From JAAXVQ01 sp964604705 (GTDB lineage Bacteria > Oederibacteriota > JAAXVQ01), in assembly GCA_964604705.1 (NCBI GenBank), contig CAZSAP010000001.1:186001-250000 (forward strand): a stretch of DNA of 64,000 nt, in the 5' to 3' direction. Position numbers and translations under genes: made by a program. The notes under the pieces were generated by a model. The model did no database searches. It saw only the letters and a list, made by a program, of their open reading frames with translations, and was not told the origin of the DNA. Numbering within the stretch: position 1 is the stretch's first letter; each line of letters begins with the position of its first letter. Shown one piece after another: positions 17,837 through 27,800 of the stretch.

Positions 17837-18676
17837 TTATGAATTAAGCCAACGCGAATTTTGCTTCAACCAGCGTTTGGCTTCTTTGTACTGAGGGTAA
17901 TGCGCCACCACTTTATCCCAAAATGTACGCGAATGATTGAATTCCTCGAGATGGACCAATTCATGCACCATGACGTAGTCCAGCACAAAATCCGGCATCA
18001 TGGACAATTTCCAATTAAACGACAACCGACCATCGGCCGCGCAGCTTCCCCATCGGCTTTTATGCGTACGAACTTTAAAGGAATAGGGCTTTTCCGAAAT
18101 CACAGCCGCGAGACTGGGAAGCTTCTTGGCAATGAGGCGTTGTGTTTCTTGACGATACCACTTTTCCAAATACCGTGGCAACGACTCTGTGCGTCCCTGG
18201 GGCAAGCAACAATACAGTTGAGAGCCAACGCGTTCGATCTTCGCGCGGGTTTTCTGACTCGGAAAGATCAAAAGTTTCAAATGCTGCCCGCGATACCAAA
18301 GTTTCGCACCAGGTCCGAGGGGATTGAGTACCGAGGCCGGGATATGCGCATGTCGCTGTGTTTGCGCCAAGACCCATTCGGCGTTGAGTTCAATGGTCTG
18401 TAAGACCTGAGCTTGAGAAACCCAGGGTGGGAAGGACGCCACAATGCAAAACCGGGTTTCCGGAAGCAATCCCGGCAACCATTCGGACGACGGCGCATCC
18501 ACGCTGAGTCCCGGAAAATGAATCCACGCAGCGCCTTCCGAGGCCGTGCGATCCGGTAAAACACGCAGACGCACATGTCGGTTGCTGGGATTGGGTTTAA
18601 GTTGACAGACAAACGAGCGTCCCTGGACCTCAATGGTAACGGGTTTTAATTCAACCGGTGATTTTCCCCAAAACAT
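17837..18676 (-). CDS. YgjP-like zinc metallopeptidase (DUF45/WLM group)
   Basis: A 279-residue protein. Its second half carries the family signatures: RTHKSRWGSC, LSFNWKLSMMP, and the zinc motif VHELVHLEEFNHSRTFW (HExxH plus a downstream His). The N-terminal part has the strand-rich region seen in this family (VEVQGRSFVCQLKP-like). Some relatives work with restriction systems or DNA-protein crosslinks, but no such genes are nearby. The ATG at 18676 shares one base with the stop of hydG (TAATG), so it is translationally coupled to it. Confidence 0.85.
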   Translation of the reverse strand: MFWGKSPVELKPVTIEVQGRSFVCQLKPNPSNRHVRLRVLPDRTASEGAAWIHFPGLSVDAPSSEWLPGLLPETRFCIVASFPPWVSQAQVLQTIELNAEWVLAQTQRHAHIPASVLNPLGPGAKLWYRGQHLKLLIFPSQKTRAKIERVGSQLYCCLPQGRTESLPRYLEKWYRQETQRLIAKKLPSLAAVISEKPYSFKVRTHKSRWGSCAADGRLSFNWKLSMMPDFVLDYVMVHELVHLEEFNHSRTFWDKVVAHYPQYKEAKRWLKQNSRWLNS

Positions 18677-20136
18677 TAAAAAAAGAGATCCCTTTCGCCA
18701 CGACGTATGCGTTCCAGTTTGGCCCGAGTTTTGGCCCGAACGCTTTCCGGAACTTTCTTCAATTGTTTTTCCAAAAACGGAAGCCCCATTTTACGGGTGG
18801 CTTCGGACGCGTAATCTTCAAGGTATTCCTGGAACGTCAGCAAGGCATTGGGAAAACAGAACTGTTGAATCGTCCCGGGTTTAAGCAAATCCATGATTTT
18901 TTCACCCGTGCGCCCACATCGGTAACACGCGGTACAAAACGACGGGATGTTCCCACTTTCGATTACGTTTTGTAAAACCTCGTCCAAAGGACGTGTATCT
19001 TCCACCTCAAACTGCCCTTCGGTGTGGGTATCGGATTTCTTCCCATACCCTCCTACCTCGGTATGGCTGCCGGCTGAGATTTGCGACACCCCGGCGTTCA
19101 TCAATTCCTGGCGCATATCCGCGGTCTCGCGCGTGGAGATAATGAGCCCTGCGTAGGGCATGGCCAAGCGAATCACCGCCACCACCAGTTTGAATTGTGT
19201 GTCACTCAAGATGTATTGGTTGGAATTCAAGGTGTCGTCGTCGCACAAAGGTGTGCCTTTGGCCACGCGCAAACGCGGCACCGAAATAGCGTGCGGCCCG
19301 ATGTGATACCGTTCATCCAAATACTGGCCGTGCATCAGCATGGCCACTACGTCGTAATGATAATCGTAGAGACCCAACAACACCCCAAGCGAAACATCTT
19401 CCACCTGTGCTTGGTACGCCCGATCCATGACCTTCAAACGCCAGACATAATCGGCCTTGGGTCCCGAAGGATGCACTTTTTCATAGGTGGGACGGTGATA
19501 GGTTTCCTGAAAACACTGATACGTGCCAATCCCCACTTTCTTTAAGCGTCGAAATTGCGCGACCGTCGGAGGCGCAATGTTGACATTGACCCGGCGAATT
19601 TCCCCTTGGGATTTGCGTGTGCGGTAAATGATTTTCAACGCATCGATAATCTCTGAAAAACGACTTGGAACTTCTCCGGCGACCAAAAGCAAACGCTTAT
19701 GCCCCAAAGACTCCAAAACTTCAACCTGTTTGGTAATCTCCGCTTCCGAGAGACTACGGCGGTGTATCTGCGTGTTGTCACGTCGATAGGCGCAATACAG
19801 ACAGTTGTTCGAGCAACGATTGTTAATGTACAAAGGCGCAAAGAAAACCTGGCGCTGTCCGTAGACCGCTTCTTTGATTTCTTTAGCTGTTTTCAAAATG
19901 GCTTTCATCACCGCAGGACGATGGTCTTGGTAGAGCAGCACAGCTGTCTCTTCCGGTGTTAAGCCCTGTTTGGTTTTGGCTTTTTCAATGATTTTCCAAA
20001 CATCGTCCAAGGAAACTTTGCGTGCTGCGAACAAGGCTTGTTGAATGCGTGCATCGTCCACCATGTCTTTGAGTGTCCAGCGACGCACAGATGGTTGAGC
20101 GGATTTGAAGGTTGTTTTTTGGTCTTTAGGTTTCAT
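18676..20136 (-). CDS. hydG: [FeFe]-hydrogenase maturation radical SAM protein HydG
   Basis: A 486-residue protein started at the ATG at 20136, which overlaps the upstream stop as ATGA. HydG splits tyrosine to supply CO and cyanide for the hydrogenase active-site cluster. The radical SAM motif is CSNNCLYC (Cys108, 112, 115). The C-terminal signature that separates HydG from ThiH is present: SFCTACYRCGRTG followed by a third Cys in QQFCFPNALLTF, which holds the second iron-sulfur cluster. No hydE, hydF or hydrogenase gene lies in the window, so its partners must be elsewhere. Confidence 0.92.
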   Translation of the reverse strand: MKPKDQKTTFKSAQPSVRRWTLKDMVDDARIQQALFAARKVSLDDVWKIIEKAKTKQGLTPEETAVLLYQDHRPAVMKAILKTAKEIKEAVYGQRQVFFAPLYINNRCSNNCLYCAYRRDNTQIHRRSLSEAEITKQVEVLESLGHKRLLLVAGEVPSRFSEIIDALKIIYRTRKSQGEIRRVNVNIAPPTVAQFRRLKKVGIGTYQCFQETYHRPTYEKVHPSGPKADYVWRLKVMDRAYQAQVEDVSLGVLLGLYDYHYDVVAMLMHGQYLDERYHIGPHAISVPRLRVAKGTPLCDDDTLNSNQYILSDTQFKLVVAVIRLAMPYAGLIISTRETADMRQELMNAGVSQISAGSHTEVGGYGKKSDTHTEGQFEVEDTRPLDEVLQNVIESGNIPSFCTACYRCGRTGEKIMDLLKPGTIQQFCFPNALLTFQEYLEDYASEATRKMGLPFLEKQLKKVPESVRAKTRAKLERIRRGERDLFF

Positions 20137-20801
20137 CGTACAGCATGAGGCTCGGGACCTGGTACCAGCGCTTCTGTTTCCCAGGGTAAATCCAACACAC
20201 ACTTCCGTTTAACGTCCAACAGCAATATGCGTCCATGGATACGCCCCGTGTGAGCTTGAAACGCTGCCCACAACGGATCGGCCACAAAAATATTTCCCAC
20301 ATCCATACTGACGCGTTCCGCACGCCAGGGACCCAAGCTGAATCCTTCCACTTGAATTGCCGGCGAAGCCTGTAAGACTTCCAACCGGAAAAGATAACCC
20401 ACTTCGATGCAACCTTCCTGGTTGCGCTGTCCACGTACGGCAGTACTCAAACGCAACTTTAACGTAACCATGGGCTGACCCAGCCCGTACGAATGCACTA
20501 AACGTTGCTCGACCAAACAGGTCGTACGTGACTTTGAAATAACCTTCAAGGCCGGACGTTCGCCACCTTGATCATCCATGGAAGCCGTGGAGACTGTTTG
20601 TGAAACCGTTGATTCCGCTGTGGGATTCGTGCTACCCTGACTGGCCACCTGCGGAAGCTCCGCATCCTCAACATGCGCGGTTGGCTCGATTATGGTCGAG
20701 GTTGAGGATTCACCATGAAAGCGTTTCAAATATCCGGATTGTTCTGCACGGGAGCGTTTGGGGCGAACGGGTCGAGCCATTTTTTTCTTTAAAACCGTCA
20801 T
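20133..20801 (-). CDS. Hypothetical protein upstream of and coupled to hydG
   Basis: A 222-residue protein with a basic N-terminus (MARPVRPKRSRAEQ), a disordered Ser/Thr-rich region to about residue 80, then a compact strand-rich domain (TCLVEQRLVHSYGLGQ ... GYLFRLEVLQASPAIQVEGF ... GRIHGRILLLDVKRKCVL). The fold could be a small barrel, but the RxxxR and D/NxSxxG motifs of PilZ are missing, so PilZ is not claimed. GGAGG lies nine bases before the ATG. The stop overlaps the hydG start by four bases, implying co-translation. Confidence 0.65.
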   Translation of the reverse strand: MTVLKKKMARPVRPKRSRAEQSGYLKRFHGESSTSTIIEPTAHVEDAELPQVASQGSTNPTAESTVSQTVSTASMDDQGGERPALKVISKSRTTCLVEQRLVHSYGLGQPMVTLKLRLSTAVRGQRNQEGCIEVGYLFRLEVLQASPAIQVEGFSLGPWRAERVSMDVGNIFVADPLWAAFQAHTGRIHGRILLLDVKRKCVLDLPWETEALVPGPEPHAVR

Positions 20802-20944
20802 GGAACCAAACCTCCGCCGGATTCAAATACGCGATTGCGTCAGGATAGTGTTTGACCAGCGAAGTCATACTATCACACTCAACCTCATTTTCCAATCCCT
20901 ATTCCCACGCGCCACTCAACCATGGCACCACCAAGCGGCGATGT

Positions 20945-21694
20945 TTAATTCAGTGTAAGTCCACGAGCCCAATCCGCAAACCGCCCGGTCTTGGCCGTGG
21001 CCAATGCATGGCGACACGCTTCCAATTTCTGATGAATATCGGGGATATCGCGTTGAATGGCTTCATCCTGATGCTTCATTAGCTTTTCCAAAAGATCCAT
21101 CGAACGAGGATCGGAGGCATCCGTATGCAAGGCTTTAATCCAGGTAGCCGCCGCATCACTGTAGCGACCCAAACCTTGAAAGCACACACCGAGGTTTTTG
21201 TACGCATTGGATCGCGTGGGGTCGATGCGGATGGCCGCTTCACAATACCGCAAGGCTTGCTCGTATTCCGCTTCGTTGTTCAAACAATAACCCAAGTTGT
21301 TGTTCAAGTAATAGGTCACCTGGGATTCTTTCGCACCTACTTGCAACCCTTCTCGATAAAACGCAATGGCGGATTTGGGCTGATCCACTTGTTCCGCCAA
21401 TTGGCCGCACATAAGCAAGCACTCCGCCAGTTCTTCGGCGTTCTTCGTGTGTTTCATCCAGGTTTTAAGATAACGATAGGCGGTTTCTTGCTGGCCGACC
21501 CGGCTGTAGAAGATCGCCAAAGGTTTTAGTGTCGACCCGCGGGGACCGCGCATTTTCAAACGATCCAACAATTCTTTTTCAATGCGCATGGCATCGGCGC
21601 TGCTGATTAAAGGAGCATTAGGGATTTTTACATAAAAGGGATCAACGGGGTTTTCTGACTTCTCATGCATAAACGGGGTTGATTCTTTTTCCAT
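20945..21694 (-). CDS. TPR-repeat protein
   Basis: A 249-residue soluble protein without a signal peptide. At least four tetratricopeptide repeats cover about 50-205, for example QVTYYLNNNLGYCLNNEAEY..., NAYKNLGVCFQGLGRYSDAA. Such repeats make protein-protein contacts. It precedes the 20801 gene by 143 bases on the same strand. AAAGGAA precedes the ATG. Confidence 0.82.
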   Translation of the reverse strand: MEKESTPFMHEKSENPVDPFYVKIPNAPLISSADAMRIEKELLDRLKMRGPRGSTLKPLAIFYSRVGQQETAYRYLKTWMKHTKNAEELAECLLMCGQLAEQVDQPKSAIAFYREGLQVGAKESQVTYYLNNNLGYCLNNEAEYEQALRYCEAAIRIDPTRSNAYKNLGVCFQGLGRYSDAAATWIKALHTDASDPRSMDLLEKLMKHQDEAIQRDIPDIHQKLEACRHALATAKTGRFADWARGLTLN

Positions 21695-21825
21695 CGCTTT
21701 CCTTTCCCGACTTAAAATCCCAACGTTGCGCGACGGTCTTTCACACTACGAGGTATAAGCCTAGCACTCCCCATCGATGATGGCAAGCGATAATTTCCGT
21801 CTCTGTTTTTTTTCATTTTTCGCAT

Positions 21826-22173
21826 TTATTTACCGTGAAATTCTCGCACAAACGCTTCCAACAATTTGCGTGCTTTGGTTTCGCTGTCACGCGGAACCAA
21901 CAGTTTCCCCCAATACCCAAGCATAACGTTGAGCGCCCCACCGTAAAAAGAGGCATCCATGCACTGGACATGCGCTTCAATGCCGGCGTCGACCATAAAC
22001 GAGTTCAACGCCATGGCGGTAATTTCATCCGGAATTTTATATATCTCAACCATCTCAAAAAGATCCATTTGATTCGGGTCCGGAGGCAATGCCTTCACCA
22101 ACTTCTCTTGACAATCGGAACATTGGTTTACCTCCGAAGCATATTCCGTAAAACACTTAGGGCAAAACGCCAT
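21826..22173 (-). CDS. Zinc-ribbon DUF2007-like protein
   Basis: A 115-residue protein from the ATG at 22173, with AAGGAG 11 bases upstream. A zinc ribbon with CPKC and CSDC opens the chain. It is followed by a domain with the DUF2007 pattern (MVEIYKIPDEITAMALNSF, AGIEAHV, GGALN, KLLVPRDSETKARKLLE). That domain is thought to sense or bind small ligands or proteins, and its function is unproven. Confidence 0.75.
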   Translation of the reverse strand: MAFCPKCFTEYASEVNQCSDCQEKLVKALPPDPNQMDLFEMVEIYKIPDEITAMALNSFMVDAGIEAHVQCMDASFYGGALNVMLGYWGKLLVPRDSETKARKLLEAFVREFHGK

Positions 22174-22220
22174 GGCAAGTAACACTCCTTAACAAATATG
22201 GGCTGACACGCGAACCTACG

Positions 22221-22922
22221 CTATGTACGCAATCTTTTTTTAAGTGCCCAACGTTTGGTCTTTCCGACCCCACCATGCGTGTTCTTCGGTACCCACGCAT
22301 GCGCCGCAGGACATTCCGCCGCCAAGTCGCAAGCCGGGCATTCCGGCGAACGAGCAAAGCATACACGGCGCCCATGCCAAATTAGGGCATGACTAAAAAA
22401 CACCCATTCCGTACGTGGAAGCAGGTGCATCAAATCACGTTCAATTTTTTCCGGTGTGGTCTCGCGCGTTAAGCCCAAGCGCTGCGACAAACGGCTTACG
22501 TGCGTATCCACCACCACACCCTCGGCCTTTTGAAACGCCCCGCCCAACACCACGTTGGCGGTCTTACGCGCCACTCCCGGCAACGTCAAAAGTGCATCCA
22601 TTGTATCCGGAACCTGACCGTGGTATTCGCGCACCAGGGTCTGCGCCATACCCAAAAGATTTTTCGCCTTATTCCGATAAAACCCGGTTGAATGAATCAA
22701 CGTCTCAAGTGCATCCAAGGTTGCCTCGGACATGGCCTGCGCATCGGGAAACTGGCGAAACAACGCTGGAGTGACTTGATTCACCCGTTCATCCGTGCAT
22801 TGCGCAGATAAAATCGTCGCCGCTAAAAGTTCAAAGACGTTTCGGTGATTCAGTTCCACCTTGGCATCAGGATACAACGTATGCAACTTGGCCACGAGGC
22901 GGTCCATGGGATTCCCCTTCAC
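22221..22922 (-). CDS. nth: Endonuclease III
   Basis: A 233-residue base-excision-repair glycosylase/AP lyase. The helix-hairpin-helix LPGVARKTANVVL holds the catalytic Lys, and VVVDTHVSR the catalytic Asp. The [4Fe-4S] loop is C-x6-C-x2-C-x5-C (CFARSPECPACDLAAEC), exactly the family spacing. It removes oxidised pyrimidines from DNA. The start is a GTG at 22922, six bases after GGAGG; an ATG five codons later is an alternative. Confidence 0.95.
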   Translation of the reverse strand: MKGNPMDRLVAKLHTLYPDAKVELNHRNVFELLAATILSAQCTDERVNQVTPALFRQFPDAQAMSEATLDALETLIHSTGFYRNKAKNLLGMAQTLVREYHGQVPDTMDALLTLPGVARKTANVVLGGAFQKAEGVVVDTHVSRLSQRLGLTRETTPEKIERDLMHLLPRTEWVFFSHALIWHGRRVCFARSPECPACDLAAECPAAHAWVPKNTHGGVGKTKRWALKKRLRT

Positions 22923-22998
22923 TTCACACCTCCGCGCAACCGAAATAGGGACGTCACTTTAGTATAGTTTTGCATTTGGGTCAAGCCGGATTGTATCA

Positions 22999-23034
22999 TT
23001 GTCACTTTGCAAAACCAGTGGTACAATCCCCGAC
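22999..23034 (+). promoter_or_regulatory. Sigma-70-type promoter giving a leaderless transcript
   Basis: TTGTCA (22999-23004), a 17-base spacer, then TACAAT (23022-23027). The expected transcription start is at or one base before the ATG at 23035. No Shine-Dalgarno sequence lies before that ATG, which fits leaderless translation. Confidence 0.7.
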
Positions 23035-24762
23035 ATGAAACAACCCCGTTTTCTTCCCATGACCCGATCCGAAATGCAGGCACTCGGCTGGTCGGAACTG
23101 GACATTCTGCTGGTCACCGGCGACGCGTATGTGGATCACCCGAGTTTTGGCGCCGCGATTTTAGGACGCACGCTCATCGAAGCCGGATTCCGCGTCGGTA
23201 TTGTGGCCCAACCCGATTGGACCCATCACAACAGCGTTACCTGCATGGGGCGTCCCACCTTGTTTGCGGGCATCACGGCCGGAGCCATGGATTCCATGGT
23301 TTCCAACTACACGGCCAATAAAAAACTCCGTCGGGATGATGCCTATGCACCCGGCGGACAATACGGTTTGCGTCCCAACCGTGCTACCATTATATATACA
23401 AACCTGATCAAGCATGCCTTCCCCGGTCTGCCTACAGTCATAGGTGGCATTGAGGCCAGTTTGCGCCGCTTGGTCCACTATGACTACTGGGCCGATCAAG
23501 TGAGACGTTCTGTGCTTTTGGATGCCAAGGCTGATATCTTGGTCTACGGCATGGGTGAACGGCCGATTCAAGAAATCGCTTGGCGGTTATTTCGCCACGA
23601 AGCACTCGATGGAATTGCCGGTACGGCCGTGGTTCGAGCCAACGTACCTACCGATCGTCCCACATTAATGCTCCCCTCGTTCGAAGCTATCCAAACCGAG
23701 AAGGTCAAGCTTATTGATGCGGCCCTTTTGGCCGAAGGCGAACAACACTGGAAACTCGGCAAAACCTTGATCCAACCGCATGCCCAGCGCTACGTGATCG
23801 TGTATCCACCGTCCGAACCGCTGGCCACAGCCGAGCTGGATGCCATCTATGCGCTTCCCTATGCCCGTTTGGCCCATCCGAGCTACACCGAATCCATTCC
23901 TGCACTTCTGCCGATCGTAAACTCCATCACAGCCCATCGCGGATGTTTTGGCGGCTGCTCTTTTTGCGCCCTAGGCTTTCATCAGGGGAAAATCATCCAA
24001 TCCCGAAGCCAGGGATCGGTATTACAGGAAATTCAAACCCTGACTGCGTTGCGCAGCTTTCATGGAACCATTACAGACATTGGTGGCCCCAGTGCCAACA
24101 TGTACCAAATGCGTTGCAAACGCCCTCAAGGTGAATGCCACAAAGCTTCATGCCTGCACCCTGATATCTGCCCTCATTTGGATACCCGGGCACAAGATCA
24201 GCATAAATCCTTACTCAAGAAAGCCGCAGCCTTGCCAGGGGTGAAACATGTTTTTGTAGCCTCAGGGATTCGTTACGATTTGGCCCTGAGAGATGTTTCC
24301 TATATAGAGACGCTCATTTCCGGAAAACACGTCAGTGGAGTCTTAAAAGTCGCCCCGGAACATGCTGATCCAGACGTACTCAAACTCATGCGAAAACCAA
24401 GCCTTGAATGTTTCGACCGTTTTATTGACGTCTATCGTGAAAAGTGTCGCAAACACGGACGTCTTTACCAGATCACAGCTTATTTTATTGCCACCTTCCC
24501 AGGCAGCCGCAGGGACAGCATGGCCCGTTTGGCAGATTACGCTGAAAAACGTCAATTACGTGTGGAACAAATGCAGGATTTTATTCCTCTCCCCATGACT
24601 CTAGCGGGAGTCATGTATTATACTGGCTTGAATCCATGGACGAAAAAGCCTATATTTACTGGAAAATCCCATTCCGAACGCCAAGCGCAACGTTATGGAC
24701 TATTGAAACACTCGTCCCCACACGTTGTTCGAAAACACACCAAACCCAAAAGTAAAAAATAG
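23035..24762 (+). CDS. YgiQ-family radical SAM protein
   Basis: A 575-residue protein. The N-terminal part (about 1-290) has LVTGDAYVDHPSFGAAILGR and GGIEASLRRLVHYDYW, both typical of YgiQ/UPF0313. A radical SAM domain with CFGGCSFCALGFHQGK follows. It ends in a basic tail. The chemical reaction is unknown for the family. I start at the ATG at 23035 because a TTG 12 codons upstream falls inside the -35 element of the predicted promoter. Confidence 0.9.
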   Translation: MKQPRFLPMTRSEMQALGWSELDILLVTGDAYVDHPSFGAAILGRTLIEAGFRVGIVAQPDWTHHNSVTCMGRPTLFAGITAGAMDSMVSNYTANKKLRRDDAYAPGGQYGLRPNRATIIYTNLIKHAFPGLPTVIGGIEASLRRLVHYDYWADQVRRSVLLDAKADILVYGMGERPIQEIAWRLFRHEALDGIAGTAVVRANVPTDRPTLMLPSFEAIQTEKVKLIDAALLAEGEQHWKLGKTLIQPHAQRYVIVYPPSEPLATAELDAIYALPYARLAHPSYTESIPALLPIVNSITAHRGCFGGCSFCALGFHQGKIIQSRSQGSVLQEIQTLTALRSFHGTITDIGGPSANMYQMRCKRPQGECHKASCLHPDICPHLDTRAQDQHKSLLKKAAALPGVKHVFVASGIRYDLALRDVSYIETLISGKHVSGVLKVAPEHADPDVLKLMRKPSLECFDRFIDVYREKCRKHGRLYQITAYFIATFPGSRRDSMARLADYAEKRQLRVEQMQDFIPLPMTLAGVMYYTGLNPWTKKPIFTGKSHSERQAQRYGLLKHSSPHVVRKHTKPKSKK

Positions 24763-24778
24763 CAATCTACCGAAATAG

Positions 24779-24828
24779 TTGATATACTACATATATACAA
24801 ATTACATTCAAAAAAAGGATGGATTCAT
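24779..24828 (+). promoter_or_regulatory. Possible promoter and ribosome site of the giant repeat gene
   Basis: TTGATA (24779-24784) lies 17-18 bases before TTACAT/TACATT, a weak -10 match. AAAAAAAGGATGG follows as the ribosome site, seven bases before the ATG at 24829. The ribosome site is clear; the promoter is tentative. Confidence 0.4.
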
Positions 24829-27800
24829 ATGCCGAAAAAATTATTTCCTGCCATTTTATCGTTTACGGCAGCTCTGCTACTTTCCGCGCTTTCTTCCTTG
24901 CCTGCTCTAGCCAATGTCACAGCAGCGACCGTGACACTCGGTACATCCACCGTGAATACCAATTCTCAATACACCGTTGCTTTTAATGTCGGAGCGGCAG
25001 GGGCCTCACTCACCGCCCTCATGGACAATATTCGAATAACCTTCCCAACCAACACCACTGTTCCTACGACATATACCAACTTGGTAATCACCGTTAACGG
25101 AACTACGGCCAATGCTTCAGCCGTCGGTCAGGTTTTAACCATTGTCACTCCGGTTGATGTGGCCAACAGTGGCGCCGTCAGTGTAGTTATATCCACCACC
25201 GCGGGCATTATTAACCCTAGCATCCCCGCAGCTACAAAAACCCTGCAAGTGAGCACCACACGTGAAACGACCAATGTTACGTCCAGTAACTATACGGTCT
25301 CGGCTTCTGCGACACCCATTACCGTAGTTTCTGTAACTCCAGCCTCCACAATTATCTGCAACCCGAGCCAGTATACGGTCCGCATTACCACAGCCAATCC
25401 CGCTGGGTTTCTATGGAATGGGAACAGTCAAATTGTAGTGACCTTTCCGGTTGGTACAAATGTTCTTAATGGAGCGCTTACCGGAGTCACGGTAAATGGC
25501 GCTGCCGCCTCCAGTGCCACAGGTAACAATGGCGCACGTACGGCCACCATTGTTGTCGGCGCAGACGTCAACCCAGGTACCTTTGATATCGTCATCCCTT
25601 CCTCTAATCTTACCAACCCAACATCTACAGGTTCGCGTACACTCTCGGTTTCCACCAGCGCTCAACCGTCGGGCACAAGCGGCAATTATACCCTAACGGT
25701 CTCAGGAACGGGCTTGTCGGTTGGTGCATCCACCGTGACACCTTTAGTAATCTGCAACACTGGAGCTTATTCGTTTAGCTTCACTACTGCCGCCGATGGC
25801 TATTTGGTAGGTGGTACCAGCACTTTAGTCATCACCTTTCCTGCTGGCACCAGTGTTCCCGCTTCCCCAAGCACGACTGGCTTGAATGTCAACGGACTTC
25901 AAGTCGCTTCCGCCTCTGGGTCTGGCACCACCTTAACACTCACACTTAATGCGAGCGGTGACATTGCAGGTGGTACCGCCAATGTCCCGGTTGTGATTCC
26001 GGTAGGCGCAGGCATTCGTAATGCAACCACAACAGGTGTCAAGAGCCTCTCGGTCTATACCAGTACGCAGACAACCGCCGGAACCAGCGGCAATTATACA
26101 TTAACTGTATCAGGCAACGCCTTGGTAGTAGGTACGGTTTCCGTCAGTCCTGCAACAATTGGGAATTATGGCTCCTACACGTTTGCGTTCAACACGGCTG
26201 CCGATGGAGCTTTGGTAGGTGGAGTTAGTACACTCGCGATTACCTTTCCAGCCGGTACTGTGGTTCCCGCCGCCCCCAGTACCACCGGCTTGACTGTGGG
26301 TGGACTCCAAGTCTCCGCAGCTTCTGGTTCTGGAACCACCTTGACACTCACTTTAAATGCCGGTGGCAGCATAGCCGCTTCTACCAGCAACATAACTGTT
26401 TTCATCCCGACTGGTGCAAATATCCGCAATCCACTTACTACCGGTGCTGCTTATACACTTTCCGTGTTGACGAGTACACAAACGACGGCAGGCACCAGCG
26501 GTACGTATGCCATCACCACCTCTGGGACAGCTCTTAGCGTGGGTGCGGTCACCACCTCCCCTTCCACCATAGATAACATAGGGCAATATGACATCAACTT
26601 CACCACATCTGCCGACGGCGCTTTGGTCAGTGGTACGAGCACCCTTTCCGTTACCTTTCCGGCCGGAACGGTGGTTCCGACCACCTTTGCTTCCGGTGAT
26701 TTGCAAATCGGAACCAGCATGCCTGGCACAAATGTAACGACTGCCAGTGGTTCCGGACAAACCGTGACCTTTACTGTGCCGATCAATTGCTTAGCCAGCA
26801 CTGCTTACATCATTCGATTTACCACCAATGCGGATATTCGCCATCCCCACACCACTGGCGGCAAAACATTAACTGTATCTTCCAGTGTACAAACATCAGC
26901 AGGCACGAGTTCGTCCTATACTATCTCCACCTCCGGAACAGGCCTATCGGTTGGCGCCGTGTCGCTTTCTCCCAACACACCGGACAACGACGGACAATAC
27001 GACATCACGTTTACCACCAGCGCCGACGGCGCCCTGGTAAACGGCACCAGCACCATTTCCGTAACCTTCCCTGCCGGTACCAACGTTCCTACAACCTTTG
27101 CGGCTGGCGACCTACGCATTGGAACCACCATGCCGGGTACCGCTGTAACCACGGCCAGCGGCTCGGGTCAAACGGTCACCTTTACGTTGCCCATCGACTG
27201 CACTGTCAGCACTGCCTATATCATCCGCTTTACGACTGGAGCCAACATTCGCAACCCGCATGCCACAGGCAGTAAAACACTGACGGTCTCCACCAGTACC
27301 CAAACCACGGCCGGCACGAGTTCTCCTTACAGTGTTGCGGTTTCAAGTACACCTCTGGTCGTAGGTGCGGTTACAGTTTCACCCACAACCATTGGCAACT
27401 ATGCCGCTTACAGCTTCTCGTTCAACACCAGCGCCGACGGAGCCTTGCTCGGCGGTGTCAGCACCTTGGCGATCACCTTCCCTACAGGCACGGTTGTTCC
27501 CGCCTCCCCAAGTATGGTCGGGCTAACTGTCAATGGCTTGCAAGTCTCAGCTGCTTCGGGCTCAGGTACCACGCTGACCCTGACACTCAATGCCAGTGGC
27601 GATATAGCCGCCTCCACCAGCAATGTCCCTGTGGTCATACCTGTCGGCGCCAATATCCGCAACACCATGACGGGTGGCACCTACTCACTCTCCGTCGCCT
27701 CCAGCTCACAAGGCGCAGGCAACAGCGGTAATTTCACCATTACGACATCCGCCACCCCTGTGGGTGCAGCCACAATAACACTCAGTACGTCCACGGTTGC

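Noticed and set aside
20133..20801. PilZ domain reading of the gene before hydG
   Set aside because: The RxxxR and D/NxSxxG c-di-GMP motifs are not present.
22999..23034. Upstream TTG start for the YgiQ-type gene
   Set aside because: The TTG is part of the predicted -35 element and the added residues do not look like the family N-terminus.
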